A stretch of 64,000 nucleotides of DNA from Roseateles_C aquae (GCF_032337115.1 NZ_JAVXZY010000012.1:62001-126000); one strand, 5' to 3'. Counted from the stretch's first letter, positions 1 to 9,401 are shown. A program made the numbers and translations. Notes: generated from the sequence alone by a model not told the origin.

Positions 1-117
1 GCACCAGGAGATAGGACTCGTGCATGCTTGTCTTTCAAAGCGATGGATGGCCGCGAGCATAGTGCGCGGCCTCCCGGTAGGGAAGCGGCCAGCGCCAGCA
101 CTGGCGTCGCTAAGCGC

Positions 118-1302
118 TCAGATGGCGGCCAGCCCGGCCGCCAGATCGCGCTGCAGATCGGCCACATCCTCGATGCCCACCGAGATACGCACCAGGGCAT
201 CGGTGATGCCCAGTGCGGCGCGCTTGTCGGCCGGGATGGAGGCATGGGTCATCAGCGCGGGCAGCGAGATCAGGCTTTCCACGCCGCCCAGGCTTTCGGC
301 CAGTGCAAAGATCTGCACCCGCTCCAGGAAGCGGCGTGCGCCGGCCAGATCGGTGTCGAGCTGGGCGCTGATCATGCCGCCGAAGCCGCGCGTCTGCGCC
401 TTTGCCAGCGCATGCTGCGGGTGGCTTTCCAGGCCGGGATAGTGCACACGGCGCACCTTGGGCTGCTCTTGCAGCCACTGGGCCAGTTGCAGCGCGCTGT
501 CGCTGTGGCGCTGCATGCGCAAAGCCAGGGTCTTGAGGCCGCGCAGGGCCAGGAAGCTGTCAAACGGCCCGGCCACGGAGCCGACGGCGTTGTGCAGGAA
601 CTCCAGCTGCTCGCGCAGCGGCGCCTGGCGCGCTTCGCCGCCCACCACCACCACGCCGGTGATCACATCGCTGTGGCCGTTCAGGTATTTGGTGGCCGAA
701 TGCACGACCAGATCGAAGCCCAGTTCCAGCGGGCGTTGTGCCCAGGGGCTGGCAAAGGTGTTGTCGGCCACGGCATAGGCGCCATGCTCGCGGGCAATCG
801 CCGCCACCGCACGCAGATCGGTCAGCTTGAGCAAGGGGTTGCTGGGCGTCTCGATCCAGATCAGTCGGGTGTTGGGCTGCAGCGCGGCGCGGATGTTCTC
901 CGGATTGCTGCTGTCCACATAGGTGACGCTGAGGCCGGCGCTCTTCTTGCGCACACGCTCGAACAGGCGGTAGCTGCCGCCGTAGAGATCGTCGCTGGCG
1001 ACGATGTGCGAGCCCTGGTCCAGCGTGTCCAGCACCGTGGCCATGGCGGCCAGGCCGGACGAGAAAGCAAAGCCCTGCACACCGCTTTCCAGATTGGCGA
1101 CGGCGCGCTCGTAGGCCTGGCGTATCGGGTTGTGGGTGCGACCGTATTCGTAGCCCTGGTGCACGCCGGGGCTTTGCTGGCGGTAGGTGGAGGTGACGTA
1201 GATCGGCTGCATCACCGCGCCGGTCAGCGGGTCGGGCTGCTGGCCGCCGTGGATGGCGCGGGTGTCGAAGGCGAGCGCCTCTTGTGCTTGTGAATGACTC
1301 AT
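118..1302 (-). CDS. PLP-dependent transsulfuration enzyme, probably cystathionine gamma-lyase
   Basis: This 394-residue protein has the full length and pattern of the Cys/Met-metabolism PLP enzymes. The cofactor lysine is in HSATKYLNGHSD (K205), and the YGRTHNP and ESLGGVESL segments typical of gamma-synthases and gamma-lyases are present. The reaction is probably cleavage of cystathionine to cysteine, 2-oxobutyrate and ammonia in the cytoplasm. Sequence alone does not separate gamma-lyase from gamma-synthase. I favour lyase because the gene lies 26 bases downstream of cystathionine beta-synthase on the same strand, the arrangement of a reverse transsulfuration pair in pseudomonads. No strong ribosome-binding site is visible at the chosen ATG. 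Confidence 0.9.
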   Translation of the reverse strand: MSHSQAQEALAFDTRAIHGGQQPDPLTGAVMQPIYVTSTYRQQSPGVHQGYEYGRTHNPIRQAYERAVANLESGVQGFAFSSGLAAMATVLDTLDQGSHIVASDDLYGGSYRLFERVRKKSAGLSVTYVDSSNPENIRAALQPNTRLIWIETPSNPLLKLTDLRAVAAIAREHGAYAVADNTFASPWAQRPLELGFDLVVHSATKYLNGHSDVITGVVVVGGEARQAPLREQLEFLHNAVGSVAGPFDSFLALRGLKTLALRMQRHSDSALQLAQWLQEQPKVRRVHYPGLESHPQHALAKAQTRGFGGMISAQLDTDLAGARRFLERVQIFALAESLGGVESLISLPALMTHASIPADKRAALGITDALVRISVGIEDVADLQRDLAAGLAAI

Positions 1303-1328
1303 GGTGTCTTGCTGTACTTCTTGAACGT

Positions 1329-2714
1329 TCAGGCCAGGCCCTTGCGGAGGTGGTTGAGCAGGTCGAAGCGGGTGACCAGGCCATAGAAGCGCTGCTCGTC
1401 GGCGATGACCGCGACCAGGCCGGTCTTCAGCTGCGCGCTGAGCCGCTCCAGGCTGGCGTTAGGAGGCAGCGTGCTGACCTCGGCGCTCATCGCGCTGGCC
1501 ACGGCGTCGCCAAAGCGGCTGGCGTTTTGCTGCAGCCGGGCGAGCAGATCGGATTCATCGAGCAGGCCGACCAGGCGGCCCTGGGCCAGCACCGGCAGCT
1601 GCGAGATATCGGCCTGGCGCATCCGCGAGAAGGCGGTGGCCAGTGTGTCCTGCGGGCCGACGCTGATCACCGCGCCATCTTCGGCGCGGCGCGAGATCAG
1701 GTCGCGCAGATCGCCCTGGGCCTGGCGCTTCAGGAGCCCTTGGTCGAACATCCAGTGATCGTTGTAGACCTTGGACAGGTAGCGGGTGCCGGTGTCGCAG
1801 ACAAAGGTGACGACACGCTTGGCCTCGGTCTGTGCGCGGCAGTAGCGCAGCGCGGCAGCCAGCAGCGTGCCGGTCGATGAGCCGGCCAGAATCCCCTCGG
1901 CACGGTAGAGCTCGCGTGCGGTGGCAAAGCTCTCGCTATCGCTGATGCTGAAGGCCTGGCGCACGCCCTGCAGATCGGCAATCGGCGGGATGAAGTCTTC
2001 GCCAATGCCTTCAACGGCCCAGGAGCCAGCCTCGCCGAAGGCGCCGGTGTCGATGTAGTCCTTCAGGATGGAGCCGACCGGATCGGCCAGCACCATCTCC
2101 ACACCTGGCTGCACGCGGCGGAAGAAGCGCGACAGGCCGGTGATGGTGCCACCGGAGCCGACGCCGCAGACGATGGCATCCAGGCTGTGGCCGGTCTGCT
2201 GCCAGATCTCCGGCGCGGTGGTCGTCTCATGTGCCAGCGGGTTGGCCGGGTTGTTGAACTGGTCGGCGTACCAGGCGCCAGGAATCTCCTGCACCAGCCG
2301 CGCAGCGACATCCTGGTAGTACTCGGGATGGCCCTTGCCAACGTCGGAGCGGGTCAGATGCACCTGGGCGCCCAGGGCCTTGAGCTGCAAGACCTTCTCG
2401 GCCGACATCTTGTCCGGCACCACCAGGGCCACTTGGTAGCCCTTGGCACGCGCCACCAGGGCCAGGCCCAGGCCGGTGTTGCCGGCGGTGGCCTCGACGA
2501 CGGTGCCGCCTGGCTGCAGCAGGCCCTGGCGTTCGGCGGTTTCGATCATGGCCAGGCCGATGCGGTCCTTGATCGAGCCGCCGGGGTTGTGGGATTCAAG
2601 CTTCAGGAACAGCTGGCAGGGGCCGGTGTCCAGCCGGTTCACCGGCAGCAGCGGGGTGTTGCCGATCAGGTCCAGCACGGCGGGACGCGGCTCCAGGGGT
2701 AGTCGAGCGGTCAT
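1329..2714 (-). CDS. cbs: cystathionine beta-synthase with C-terminal CBS domains
   Basis: The 461-residue protein has a fold-type II PLP domain (about residues 10-320) with the cofactor lysine in NPGGSIKDR (K49), followed by a tandem CBS pair (about 335-461). It condenses homocysteine with serine to form cystathionine. The CBS pair is the family's usual regulatory module; in animals it senses S-adenosylmethionine, and in bacteria the ligand varies. There is no haem-binding N-terminal extension, as expected for a bacterial enzyme. It is the first gene of a two-gene minus-strand operon and its promoter is divergent from the amino-acid ABC transporter. Confidence 0.92.
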   Translation of the reverse strand: MTARLPLEPRPAVLDLIGNTPLLPVNRLDTGPCQLFLKLESHNPGGSIKDRIGLAMIETAERQGLLQPGGTVVEATAGNTGLGLALVARAKGYQVALVVPDKMSAEKVLQLKALGAQVHLTRSDVGKGHPEYYQDVAARLVQEIPGAWYADQFNNPANPLAHETTTAPEIWQQTGHSLDAIVCGVGSGGTITGLSRFFRRVQPGVEMVLADPVGSILKDYIDTGAFGEAGSWAVEGIGEDFIPPIADLQGVRQAFSISDSESFATARELYRAEGILAGSSTGTLLAAALRYCRAQTEAKRVVTFVCDTGTRYLSKVYNDHWMFDQGLLKRQAQGDLRDLISRRAEDGAVISVGPQDTLATAFSRMRQADISQLPVLAQGRLVGLLDESDLLARLQQNASRFGDAVASAMSAEVSTLPPNASLERLSAQLKTGLVAVIADEQRFYGLVTRFDLLNHLRKGLA

Positions 2715-3046
2715 GGATGAGGTCTTGCGATGAGGCAGCCGCAGGGGTGGGCGGCTGGTGTAGAGGTGAATCGCGACGGGCGGTTGTCGCCCAGCGCAAC
2801 GCGACCGCGCACGTTAAGGCTCGGTTCGCCGGCGGCGAAGCGTGAATTCCTCATGAGCTTGTGCGCAGACGGTCGATGCATGGACTGGTGGCGCGGAACC
2901 CCGGCTTCGTCGACTCGGTGGCTGCATATAAGCGCCGGCTTTGCTGCATAAAACGAGCAAGCACATGCAGATCGGATCGTTGGTCGATCCTGGGGCTAAC
3001 CCTAGCATTCACCGTCATCAGCTTTCACGAACCAGGAGTTCTTCCC
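2715..3046. promoter_or_regulatory. divergent intergenic region between cbs and the ABC transporter
   Basis: No credible gene lies in these 332 bases. It must hold the promoters of the transsulfuration pair (minus) and the ABC transporter (plus). ATAAGC occurs at 2928-2933 and ATAAAACGAGC at about 2948, weak relatives of the TAAGCA elements seen before the sulfate genes; this resemblance is tentative. A good ribosome-binding site, CAGGAG, stands about 10 bases before the ATG at 3047. Confidence 0.4.
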
Positions 3047-3889
3047 ATGCATCTGAATCGCCGCCTCCTTACCAGCAGCCTGCTGGCCCTGACCGCCAGC
3101 TTCCTGGGCTTGGGGCTTGCCCACGCCGATCAGCTGGACGACATCAAGAAGAAGGGCGAACTCGTCGTCGGCGTGCTCGGCACCGACGAGCCGAACAGCT
3201 TCATCGACCCGAAGACGCGCGAAATCATCGGCTACGAGGTCGATCTGGCCCAGGCCATCGCGAAGAAGATCGGCGTCAAGTTGCAGATCAAGCAGCTCGC
3301 CGTGGCCGCTCGCATCCCCGAGCTGCAGCAAGGCCATGTCGACCTGCTGGCCGCTTCGCTGACGCACAACAAGGAGCGCGAAGCGGTGATCGACTTCTCG
3401 CTGACCACCTTCGTCACCGGCCAGAAGGTGCTGGTCAAGAGCGACAGCGGCATCAAGAACGTTGCCGATCTGGCCGGCAAGAAGGTCGTCACCATCAAGG
3501 GCGGTACGCAGGAGCCGAACATCCGCAAGGCGGTGCCCAATGTCGACGTGGTGACCTTTGAAACCGGCCCGCAGGCCTTCCAGGCGCTGCAGCAGGGCAA
3601 GGGCGTGGCCTTTGTCAACGATGAGGTCTCGCTCTTGGACCAGCATGCCAAGCTGGGCGCCGCCCAAGCGCAGTACACCATCCTGCCGCAGAACCTCAGC
3701 GTCGAGCCGCTGGCACTGGGCATCAAGAAGGGCGAGAGCAAGTTCAAGGCACTGATCGACGGCGTGCTGCGCGAGCTGGAAAAGGGCGGCGAGGCCGAGA
3801 AGCTCTTCGTCAAGTGGTACGGCCCGGCGACCAAGCTGAAGTTCCCCAGCCGCACGTTCAAGATCGACAGCGACAAGGTGGAGGGCTGA
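3047..3889 (+). CDS. amino-acid ABC transporter substrate-binding protein
   Basis: A 280-residue periplasmic binding protein of the SBP_bac_3 family. It begins with a clear signal peptide ending near AHA/DQL (about residue 26), then the family's opening ELVVGV segment, a GYEVDLAQAIA segment and a second-lobe DLAGKKVVTIKGGT segment. The start was chosen at 3047 because it follows CAGGAG and gives a normal signal peptide; an upstream in-frame extension has neither. The ligand cannot be read from the sequence. Position next to transsulfuration genes makes a sulfur-containing amino acid such as cystine a reasonable guess, no more. Two permeases and an ATPase follow after hairpins. Confidence 0.88.
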   Translation: MHLNRRLLTSSLLALTASFLGLGLAHADQLDDIKKKGELVVGVLGTDEPNSFIDPKTREIIGYEVDLAQAIAKKIGVKLQIKQLAVAARIPELQQGHVDLLAASLTHNKEREAVIDFSLTTFVTGQKVLVKSDSGIKNVADLAGKKVVTIKGGTQEPNIRKAVPNVDVVTFETGPQAFQALQQGKGVAFVNDEVSLLDQHAKLGAAQAQYTILPQNLSVEPLALGIKKGESKFKALIDGVLRELEKGGEAEKLFVKWYGPATKLKFPSRTFKIDSDKVEG

Positions 3890-3944
3890 TCACGATCCAG
3901 CCATGAGCGACTGATCCTCGACACCAGATTCACACCAATGCACC

Positions 3945-3997
3945 GGCGTCTCTAGCGAGACGCCCCCACGCCTCAGTCGATCGATTGGGGCGTTTTT
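3945..3997 (+). terminator. hairpins between binding-protein and permease genes, probable attenuator
   Basis: A perfect 8-bp stem GGCGTCTC/GAGACGCC with loop TAGC (3945-3964) overlaps a second possible stem CGCCCC (3961-3966)/GGGGCG (3987-3992) that ends in a run of T. The two structures share bases, so they are alternatives. Such a signal after the first gene would let the binding protein be made in excess over the membrane subunits. Confidence 0.6.
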
Positions 3998-4015
3998 CAC
4001 GCTATCCCCTGCCCC

Positions 4016-4714
4016 ATGCCCCATCTCGACTTCACGCTGCTGCTGCAGGGCCAGTACCGTGACTGGCTGCTCAGCGGCCTGCTGGTCTCGCTGCAGCTCA
4101 GCGGGCTGACGCTGCTGGCCGCGCTGCCGCTGGCCACCGCCATCGCGCTACTGCGCCTGGCCCCGTCGCGGCTGGCGCGGGCGCTGGGCTTTGCCTATGT
4201 CGAAGGGGTGCGCAGCGTGCCGCTGCTGGTGCACATGCTGTTCTGGTACTTCGCGGCGCCGGAGGCCTTGCCGCAGGGCCTCAAGGCCTGGCTTTACGGC
4301 GGCAATATCGAGGCCGCTGCCGCGGTGATTGCACTGACCATCTACACCGCCGCCTACATGGCCGAGGACATCCGCTCCGGCCTGCGTGCCGTGCCTCATA
4401 CGCAGCTGGAGGCGGCGCGCGCGCTGGGCTTCGGCTTTCTGCAAAGCATGCGCCTGGTGATCCTGCCGCAGTCGCTTCGCATCACGGTGCCGCCGCTGAT
4501 CTCGCAGACGCTGAACCTGTGGAAGAACACCAGCATCGCCACCGTGATCGGCGCGGCCGAGCTGATGTACCAGGCTCAGCGGGTCGAGACCGCCAGCTTC
4601 CGCGGCTTCGAGACCTTTGCACTGGTGACGGCCGGCTATCTGAGCATTTCGCTGCTGATCACCGCACTGGCCCAGCTCTACCAATGGCGCTATCCGCTGC
4701 GCGTGGCGAGCTGA
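4016..4714 (+). CDS. amino-acid ABC transporter permease
   Basis: A 232-residue inner-membrane permease of the HisM/GlnP family with about five hydrophobic segments. The conserved cytoplasmic coupling loop is present (EAARALGFGFLQSMRLVILPQ, read here as the EAA motif near residues 128-148). It pairs with the next permease to form the channel of a polar amino-acid importer. The gene starts 126 bases after the binding protein, beyond the hairpins, and ends 12 bases before the second permease. Confidence 0.9.
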   Translation: MPHLDFTLLLQGQYRDWLLSGLLVSLQLSGLTLLAALPLATAIALLRLAPSRLARALGFAYVEGVRSVPLLVHMLFWYFAAPEALPQGLKAWLYGGNIEAAAAVIALTIYTAAYMAEDIRSGLRAVPHTQLEAARALGFGFLQSMRLVILPQSLRITVPPLISQTLNLWKNTSIATVIGAAELMYQAQRVETASFRGFETFALVTAGYLSISLLITALAQLYQWRYPLRVAS

Positions 4715-4726
4715 GGAGCTGCAACG

Positions 4727-5473
4727 ATGCTTGAACTGATCGATACCTACTGGCTGTACTTCCTGATCGGCCAATACCCCAAGGGCCCGCTGGGTGGACT
4801 GGCCTTGACCTTGGTGCTGGCCACGCTGGGGCTCTTGCTGGCGCTGCCGCTGGGCGTGCTGCTGGGCGTGGCGCGGGTCAGCCCGCTGGCCTGGCTGCGC
4901 CTGCCGGTCACCGGCCTGGTGTTTGTGGTGCGCGGCACGCCGCTGCTGATGGTGGTGTTCTGGGCCTACTTCTTTCTGCCCAGCGTCACCGGGCACAAGA
5001 CCGATCAGTTCAGCACCATGCTGGCGGCCCTGGTGCTCTTCGATGCGGCCTACCTGGCCGAGATTGTTCGTGCCGGCCTGCAGGCGCTGCCCAAGGGCCA
5101 GATGGAAGCGGCCCGCTCGCTGGGCCTGAGTTGGTGGCGGGCCTTGCGCCTGGTGCTGCTGCCGCAGGCGCTGCGCCATATGCTGCCCTCGCTGGTCAAC
5201 CAGTTCATCTCGACGATCAAGGAAACCTCGCTGGGCACCATCATCGGCCTGTCGGAGCTGTCCTATATCGCCAACCAGATCAATGCCCAGGTGCTGGTCA
5301 AGCCGATGGAGGTGTATCTGACGCTGGCCGGCAGCTACTTCATCCTCTGCTTCGGCCTGTCGCGGCTGGCCTATGCGCTGGAGCGCCGGCTGAATGCCGC
5401 GCCGCGTCCGCTGCCCGAGCGCAGCGATGCCGGCTCGCCCGTCCCTTCACCACAAGGCCTAGCCCCCCAATGA
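4727..5473 (+). CDS. amino-acid ABC transporter permease, second subunit
   Basis: A 248-residue HisQ/GlnP-type permease with an EAARSLGLSWW coupling loop (about residues 126-136) and a FVVRGTPLL segment typical of the family. It should heterodimerise with the preceding permease. A GAGGAG-like ribosome-binding site stands before the ATG, and the stop codon overlaps the start of the ATPase gene as ATGA, a sign of translational coupling. The last 25 residues are Pro/Arg/Ser-rich and probably cytoplasmic. Confidence 0.9.
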   Translation: MLELIDTYWLYFLIGQYPKGPLGGLALTLVLATLGLLLALPLGVLLGVARVSPLAWLRLPVTGLVFVVRGTPLLMVVFWAYFFLPSVTGHKTDQFSTMLAALVLFDAAYLAEIVRAGLQALPKGQMEAARSLGLSWWRALRLVLLPQALRHMLPSLVNQFISTIKETSLGTIIGLSELSYIANQINAQVLVKPMEVYLTLAGSYFILCFGLSRLAYALERRLNAAPRPLPERSDAGSPVPSPQGLAPQ

Positions 5474-6213
5474 TTCGCTTTGACCGCGTCAACAAACGCT
5501 ACGGCAGCTACGCCGCGCTGACCGACATCAATGAACAGATCCAGCGCGGCGAGGTCGTCGTTGTCTGCGGGCCCTCAGGTTCGGGCAAGAGCACGCTGAT
5601 TCGCACGATCAACCGGCTGGAGCCCATCCACTCGGGCCGCATCCTGCTCGATGGCCAGGACATTCATCGCCCCGGCCTGGACGTCAACGCCTTTCGCTCC
5701 GGCATCGGCTTTGTGTTCCAGCAGTTCAATCTGTTCCCGCATCTGAGTGCGCTGGACAACTGCAGCCTGGCGCCGCGCCAGCTGCGCGGCCTCACGCGCG
5801 AGCAGGCCCATGAGCAATCGCTGGCCCTGCTGCGCCGGGTCGGGCTGGGCCACAAGGCCGATGCGCTGCCGGCCCAGCTCTCCGGCGGCCAGCAGCAGCG
5901 CGTGGCGATTGCCCGCGCGCTGGCCATGCAGCCGCCGGTGATGCTGTTCGACGAACCGACCAGCGCGCTGGACCCGGAGATGGTCGGCGAGGTGCTGGCG
6001 GTGATGAAGGACCTGGCCGCCGAGGGCATGACCATGGTCTGCGTCACTCACGAGATGGGCTTTGCCCGCGAGGTGGCCGACCGCGTGCTGTTCATGGACG
6101 CCGGCCAGGTGCTGGAACGCGCGACGCCGGCCGAGTTCTTCAACCGCCCGCAGCACCCGCGCGCCCAGCAATTCCTCAGCGACATCCGCACACCGTTTGC
6201 CCAGGCGGCCTGA
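5470..6213 (+). CDS. amino-acid ABC transporter ATP-binding protein
   Basis: A 247-residue ABC ATPase with Walker A GPSGSGKST (about residues 35-43), Q-loop FQQFNLFPH, signature LSGGQQQR, Walker B VMLFDEPTSALDPE and switch histidine in VTHEMGF. These features are those of the GlnQ/HisP class that energises polar amino-acid uptake. The start at 5470 overlaps the upstream stop by four bases; a longer reading frame exists upstream but lies wholly inside the permease. It is the last gene of the transporter operon. Confidence 0.93.
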   Translation: MIRFDRVNKRYGSYAALTDINEQIQRGEVVVVCGPSGSGKSTLIRTINRLEPIHSGRILLDGQDIHRPGLDVNAFRSGIGFVFQQFNLFPHLSALDNCSLAPRQLRGLTREQAHEQSLALLRRVGLGHKADALPAQLSGGQQQRVAIARALAMQPPVMLFDEPTSALDPEMVGEVLAVMKDLAAEGMTMVCVTHEMGFAREVADRVLFMDAGQVLERATPAEFFNRPQHPRAQQFLSDIRTPFAQAA

Positions 6214-6339
6214 TGGCGGCCAAGCCGTTGATGCCAACTACCGCAACATCGCCGCTGCCCCTGCGCTGAGTACCCCCATCCGCCAGCGCCGGGCCGCGCG
6301 CCTGAGTTGTTTCGATATGAGTCAAGTGGCAGCGGCTTC

Positions 6340-6349
6340 ATAAGCAAAT
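6340..6349 (+). promoter_or_regulatory. TAAGCA element before the TonB receptor, CysB-type site (inferred)
   Basis: ATAAGCAAAT lies about 150 bases before the receptor ATG. The same word occurs three times before sbp at 26255 and, in a diverged form, before the orphan sbp at 9402. A TCTTGCTT segment follows at about 6357-6364. I infer a CysB-type activator site; nothing here proves the binder. Confidence 0.45.
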
Positions 6350-6494
6350 CACCAATTCTTGCTTCCGGCATCTAAGTGGTATCCCTAGAGTAGCGCCCAT
6401 GACGTCGCCGGCGAGCACAACGCCCGGCCTCGCAGGCCCGCCCGGCAACACGCTGGGCTGCGGCCCCGCCCACCCCCACAAGGAATCTCTCAAG

Positions 6495-9215
6495 ATGCAG
6501 ACCCTGTTCCCGAACAGGCTGGCGCCGCTCGCGCTGGCCCTGAGCCTGGCTTACGCGCTGCCGCAGGCGGCCCTGGCCCAAACCCCCGCAGCGGCCGAGG
6601 GCGGCACGGCGGCCGCCAAGTCCCTGGAACAGGTCGTCGTGACCGGTTCGCGGATCTCGCGGGCACGGGCCGAGGGGCCCAACTCGGTGACCGTGATCAA
6701 GAGCGAAGACCTGGACAAGCTTGGCTACAAGAACGTCGCTGACGCGCTGAATGCACTGACCGAGAACACCGGTTTCACCCAGGGTGAAGACTTCGGCAAC
6801 ACCTTCACGCCGGCGGCCAACGCGATCAGCCTGCGCGGCCTGGGCCCCAACCACACACTGACGCTGATCAATGGCCGGCGCATCGCCGACTATCCGACCG
6901 CCTACGAGGGCTCGGTCAACTTCGTCAACACGGCCAACATCCCCTCGGCGCTGATCGACCGCATCGAGATCCTCAACGGCGGCGCCTCGGCCATCTATGG
7001 TTCGGACGCGATTGCCGGCGTCGTCAACATCATCCTGAAGAAGCAGGCGCAAGACCTGACCCTCAACATCAAGGGCGGCGGCACCCAGCTGGGCGGCGGC
7101 GAGAACCTGCGGGCCCAGCTCAGCGGCGGCCTGCAGGGCGAGAAGTTGAGTGGCGTCTGGGGCGTGGAGCTGAGCGCGCGCCAGCCGATCTGGAGCCGCC
7201 AGCGCGACTTCATGGCCGACAACACGCTCAAGGGCGCGGCGCCAGGCGTGGTGTTCGGCCGCAAGGATGCGGCCAGCAACAAATACATCGCCCCGCCGGC
7301 CGGCAGCTGCGAGGCCAATGCCGGGCTGTTTGAGGGCTCGCTGGCGCCGGCCACGGCCAAGGCCGGCAGCTTCTGCGGCAGCGGCCGCACCTCGCCAAGC
7401 TACTGGACCACGCAGACCGGCAACACCAGCAGCAATTTCGCGGCGGTGCTGAACTACGAGCTGTCGCCGGCCATCGAGCTGTTCGCCGAAGGCCTCTTGG
7501 GCTTCAACAGCACCGAGAACAATACCCGCGGCCCGGCCTGGACCTCGGCCGCGGCCGGCCCCGGCTACTTCCGCAACAGCAATAGCGGCAAGCTGGAGAT
7601 CTGGTCGCGCCGCATCGCGCCCGAGGAAATCGGCGGCGCGGCGCGCTTCAACCGCGAATGGCGCGACGTCTGGCACAACCTGGCGCTGGGCGCGCGCGGC
7701 GAGCTGGGGGCCGGCTGGAACTTCGAGGCGGTGTTCAACACCTCGGTCTATCAGAACGACACCCACACGCCGCGTCTGTTGGCCAATGTCGACGAGTTCT
7801 TCCTCGGCAAGCAGCAAGGCGTCGACGCCAAGGGCATTCCCATCTACGCGGCCGATGCCAAGCGGCTCTACAGCGCGCTGACACCGGCCGAGTTCGACAG
7901 CATTGCCGGCACCAGCGTCGGCCACAACAAGGCCTGGACGCACAACCTGTCGCTGAACGCCAGCGGCGAGCTGAGCCAGCTGGCCGGTGGCCCGCTGCGG
8001 GCGGCGCTGCTGGCCGAAGCCGGCAGCCAGGGCTTCAGCAATCGGGCCGATCCGCGCCTGGGCCAAGGGGTGTTCTACAACACCACGCAGCAGGCCGAGG
8101 TCAGCGGCTCACGCAGCCGCTACGCACTGGGCGCTGAGCTCAACGCCCCGTTCACCAAGCAGCTGACCGCCACGCTGGCCACCCGCTACGACGGCTACCG
8201 CTTTGCCGGCCGCAGCGATGGCGCGCTGACCTACAACACCGGCCTGGAGTTCCGCCCGACGAACGAGCTGCTGCTGCGCGCCCACCACGCGAGCAGCTTC
8301 CGCGCGCCGGACATGAGCTATATCTTCACCGCCGAGAGCCGCGGCTACTACGCTTCGTCGAGCGACTACTACCGCTGCGCGCAGGCCGGCCAGCCGCTGG
8401 ACACCTGCGAGTTCGTCGACCTCTCGCCGGGCTTCAACTACGTCAAGACCGGCTCGCGCGATCTGAAGTCGGAAAAGGGCAAGTCCTGGGGCCTGGGCCT
8501 GGTCTGGTCGCCCAGCCAGCAGTTCGACATCAGCGTCGATCTGTGGAAGATCGCGATCAAGGATCTGGTCACCGATCTGGATTCCGACAAGATCCTGCGC
8601 GACGAGGCCGAGTGCCGCACAGGCAAGCAGGATGCCGGCTCGCCGAGCTGTGTGGACGCCGTGCGCCGCGTGCGCCGCAACCCGGCCGATGCCGTGGTCA
8701 AGCCGGGTGAGGTGATCGAGATCGCCACCAACCCGATCAACGCCGCGCGCCAGAGCACCCACGGCTTCGACATCTCGGCCAAGTACGGCTGGAAGACGGC
8801 CGACTGGGGCAGCTTCGGCGCCACCGCCAAGTACACCCGGGTGCAGGCCTACCACTATGCGCAGTTCGATGGCGACGTTGGCGCCAACCAGGTCGGCACG
8901 CACGACTTCAGCGATTGGCCCAGCAAGCTGATCACCACGCTGAGCTGGCAGCACGGCGCCTGGAACCACACGCTGACCGGCCAGCGCAACGGCAAGCTCT
9001 CCAGCGAGGACAAGAAGGATTGGGTCGGCCCGTACTGGAACTTCAACCTCAGCACCGGCTATCAGTTCAACAAGAAGAACAGCGTGAGCCTGATCGTCAA
9101 CAACCTGTTCGGCGACATCCGCAAGGACCCGTCCGCCACCTGGCCCTATTACCCGGTCGGCTACTACCTGCCGCACGGTCGCCAGTTCTGGCTGGAATAC
9201 AACCGGGTGCTGTGA
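6495..9215 (+). CDS. TonB-dependent outer-membrane receptor, possibly for a sulfur source
   Basis: A 906-residue receptor. A signal peptide of about 29 residues ends at ALAQ. A plug domain follows (about 40-190, with VVVTGSRISRARAEGPN, SLRGLGPNHTLTLINGRR and GGASAIYGSDAIAGVVNIILKK-like segments), then a 22-strand-type barrel. The barrel ends in aromatic-rich LEYNRVL rather than the usual terminal Phe. The start was set at the ATG before the signal peptide, preceded by AAGGAATC. The ligand is unknown. Its promoter carries the same TAAGCAA word as the sulfate genes in this window and a sulfate-binding protein follows, so uptake of a sulfated or sulfonated compound is plausible but inferred. Confidence 0.9.
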   Translation: MQTLFPNRLAPLALALSLAYALPQAALAQTPAAAEGGTAAAKSLEQVVVTGSRISRARAEGPNSVTVIKSEDLDKLGYKNVADALNALTENTGFTQGEDFGNTFTPAANAISLRGLGPNHTLTLINGRRIADYPTAYEGSVNFVNTANIPSALIDRIEILNGGASAIYGSDAIAGVVNIILKKQAQDLTLNIKGGGTQLGGGENLRAQLSGGLQGEKLSGVWGVELSARQPIWSRQRDFMADNTLKGAAPGVVFGRKDAASNKYIAPPAGSCEANAGLFEGSLAPATAKAGSFCGSGRTSPSYWTTQTGNTSSNFAAVLNYELSPAIELFAEGLLGFNSTENNTRGPAWTSAAAGPGYFRNSNSGKLEIWSRRIAPEEIGGAARFNREWRDVWHNLALGARGELGAGWNFEAVFNTSVYQNDTHTPRLLANVDEFFLGKQQGVDAKGIPIYAADAKRLYSALTPAEFDSIAGTSVGHNKAWTHNLSLNASGELSQLAGGPLRAALLAEAGSQGFSNRADPRLGQGVFYNTTQQAEVSGSRSRYALGAELNAPFTKQLTATLATRYDGYRFAGRSDGALTYNTGLEFRPTNELLLRAHHASSFRAPDMSYIFTAESRGYYASSSDYYRCAQAGQPLDTCEFVDLSPGFNYVKTGSRDLKSEKGKSWGLGLVWSPSQQFDISVDLWKIAIKDLVTDLDSDKILRDEAECRTGKQDAGSPSCVDAVRRVRRNPADAVVKPGEVIEIATNPINAARQSTHGFDISAKYGWKTADWGSFGATAKYTRVQAYHYAQFDGDVGANQVGTHDFSDWPSKLITTLSWQHGAWNHTLTGQRNGKLSSEDKKDWVGPYWNFNLSTGYQFNKKNSVSLIVNNLFGDIRKDPSATWPYYPVGYYLPHGRQFWLEYNRVL
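7049..7062 (-). repeat. 14-nt recurring word, copy 1
   Basis: Exact GGGTCAGGTCTTGC on the minus strand, inside the TonB receptor plug region, where the plus strand reads Gln-Asp-Leu-Thr. Confidence 0.7.
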
Positions 9216-9256
9216 TCGCCGGCTGAACGGCCGTCTGGTCTTGCAGGCCCTGTCCT

Positions 9257-9289
9257 GGCCCCGCTGCGGGTCGAGGCGGGGCCTGTTTG
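9257..9289 (+). terminator. probable terminator after the TonB receptor
   Basis: Stem GGCCCCGC (9257-9264)/GCGGGGCC (9276-9283) followed by TGTTTG, 40 bases after the receptor stop. The T-run is weak, so efficiency is uncertain. Confidence 0.5.
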
Positions 9290-9329
9290 CACGGCCACCG
9301 GCTATGCGGTTTCTGATGCAAAACTCTTG

Positions 9330-9382
9330 CTAAGCATTGCAGAAGTAATTGGTTCACGGGGCGCGAGGCGCTGTCTACAGTG
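9330..9382 (+). promoter_or_regulatory. promoter region of orphan sbp with TAAGCA element
   Basis: CTAAGCATT at 9330-9338 lies about 70 bases before the ATG. TGTCTACA (about 9372-9379) is a possible -10 box; the sbp gene at 26255 has a similar TGTCTAAA just upstream. Shared layout suggests co-regulation by a CysB-type protein, which is an inference. Confidence 0.45.
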
Positions 9383-9401
9383 CGGTTCATCCCCTACTGC
9401 C

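Noticed and set aside
6372..8066. 564-residue open frame opposite the TonB receptor
   Set aside because: Same kind of antisense shadow; the receptor on the other strand has a full set of plug and barrel motifs.
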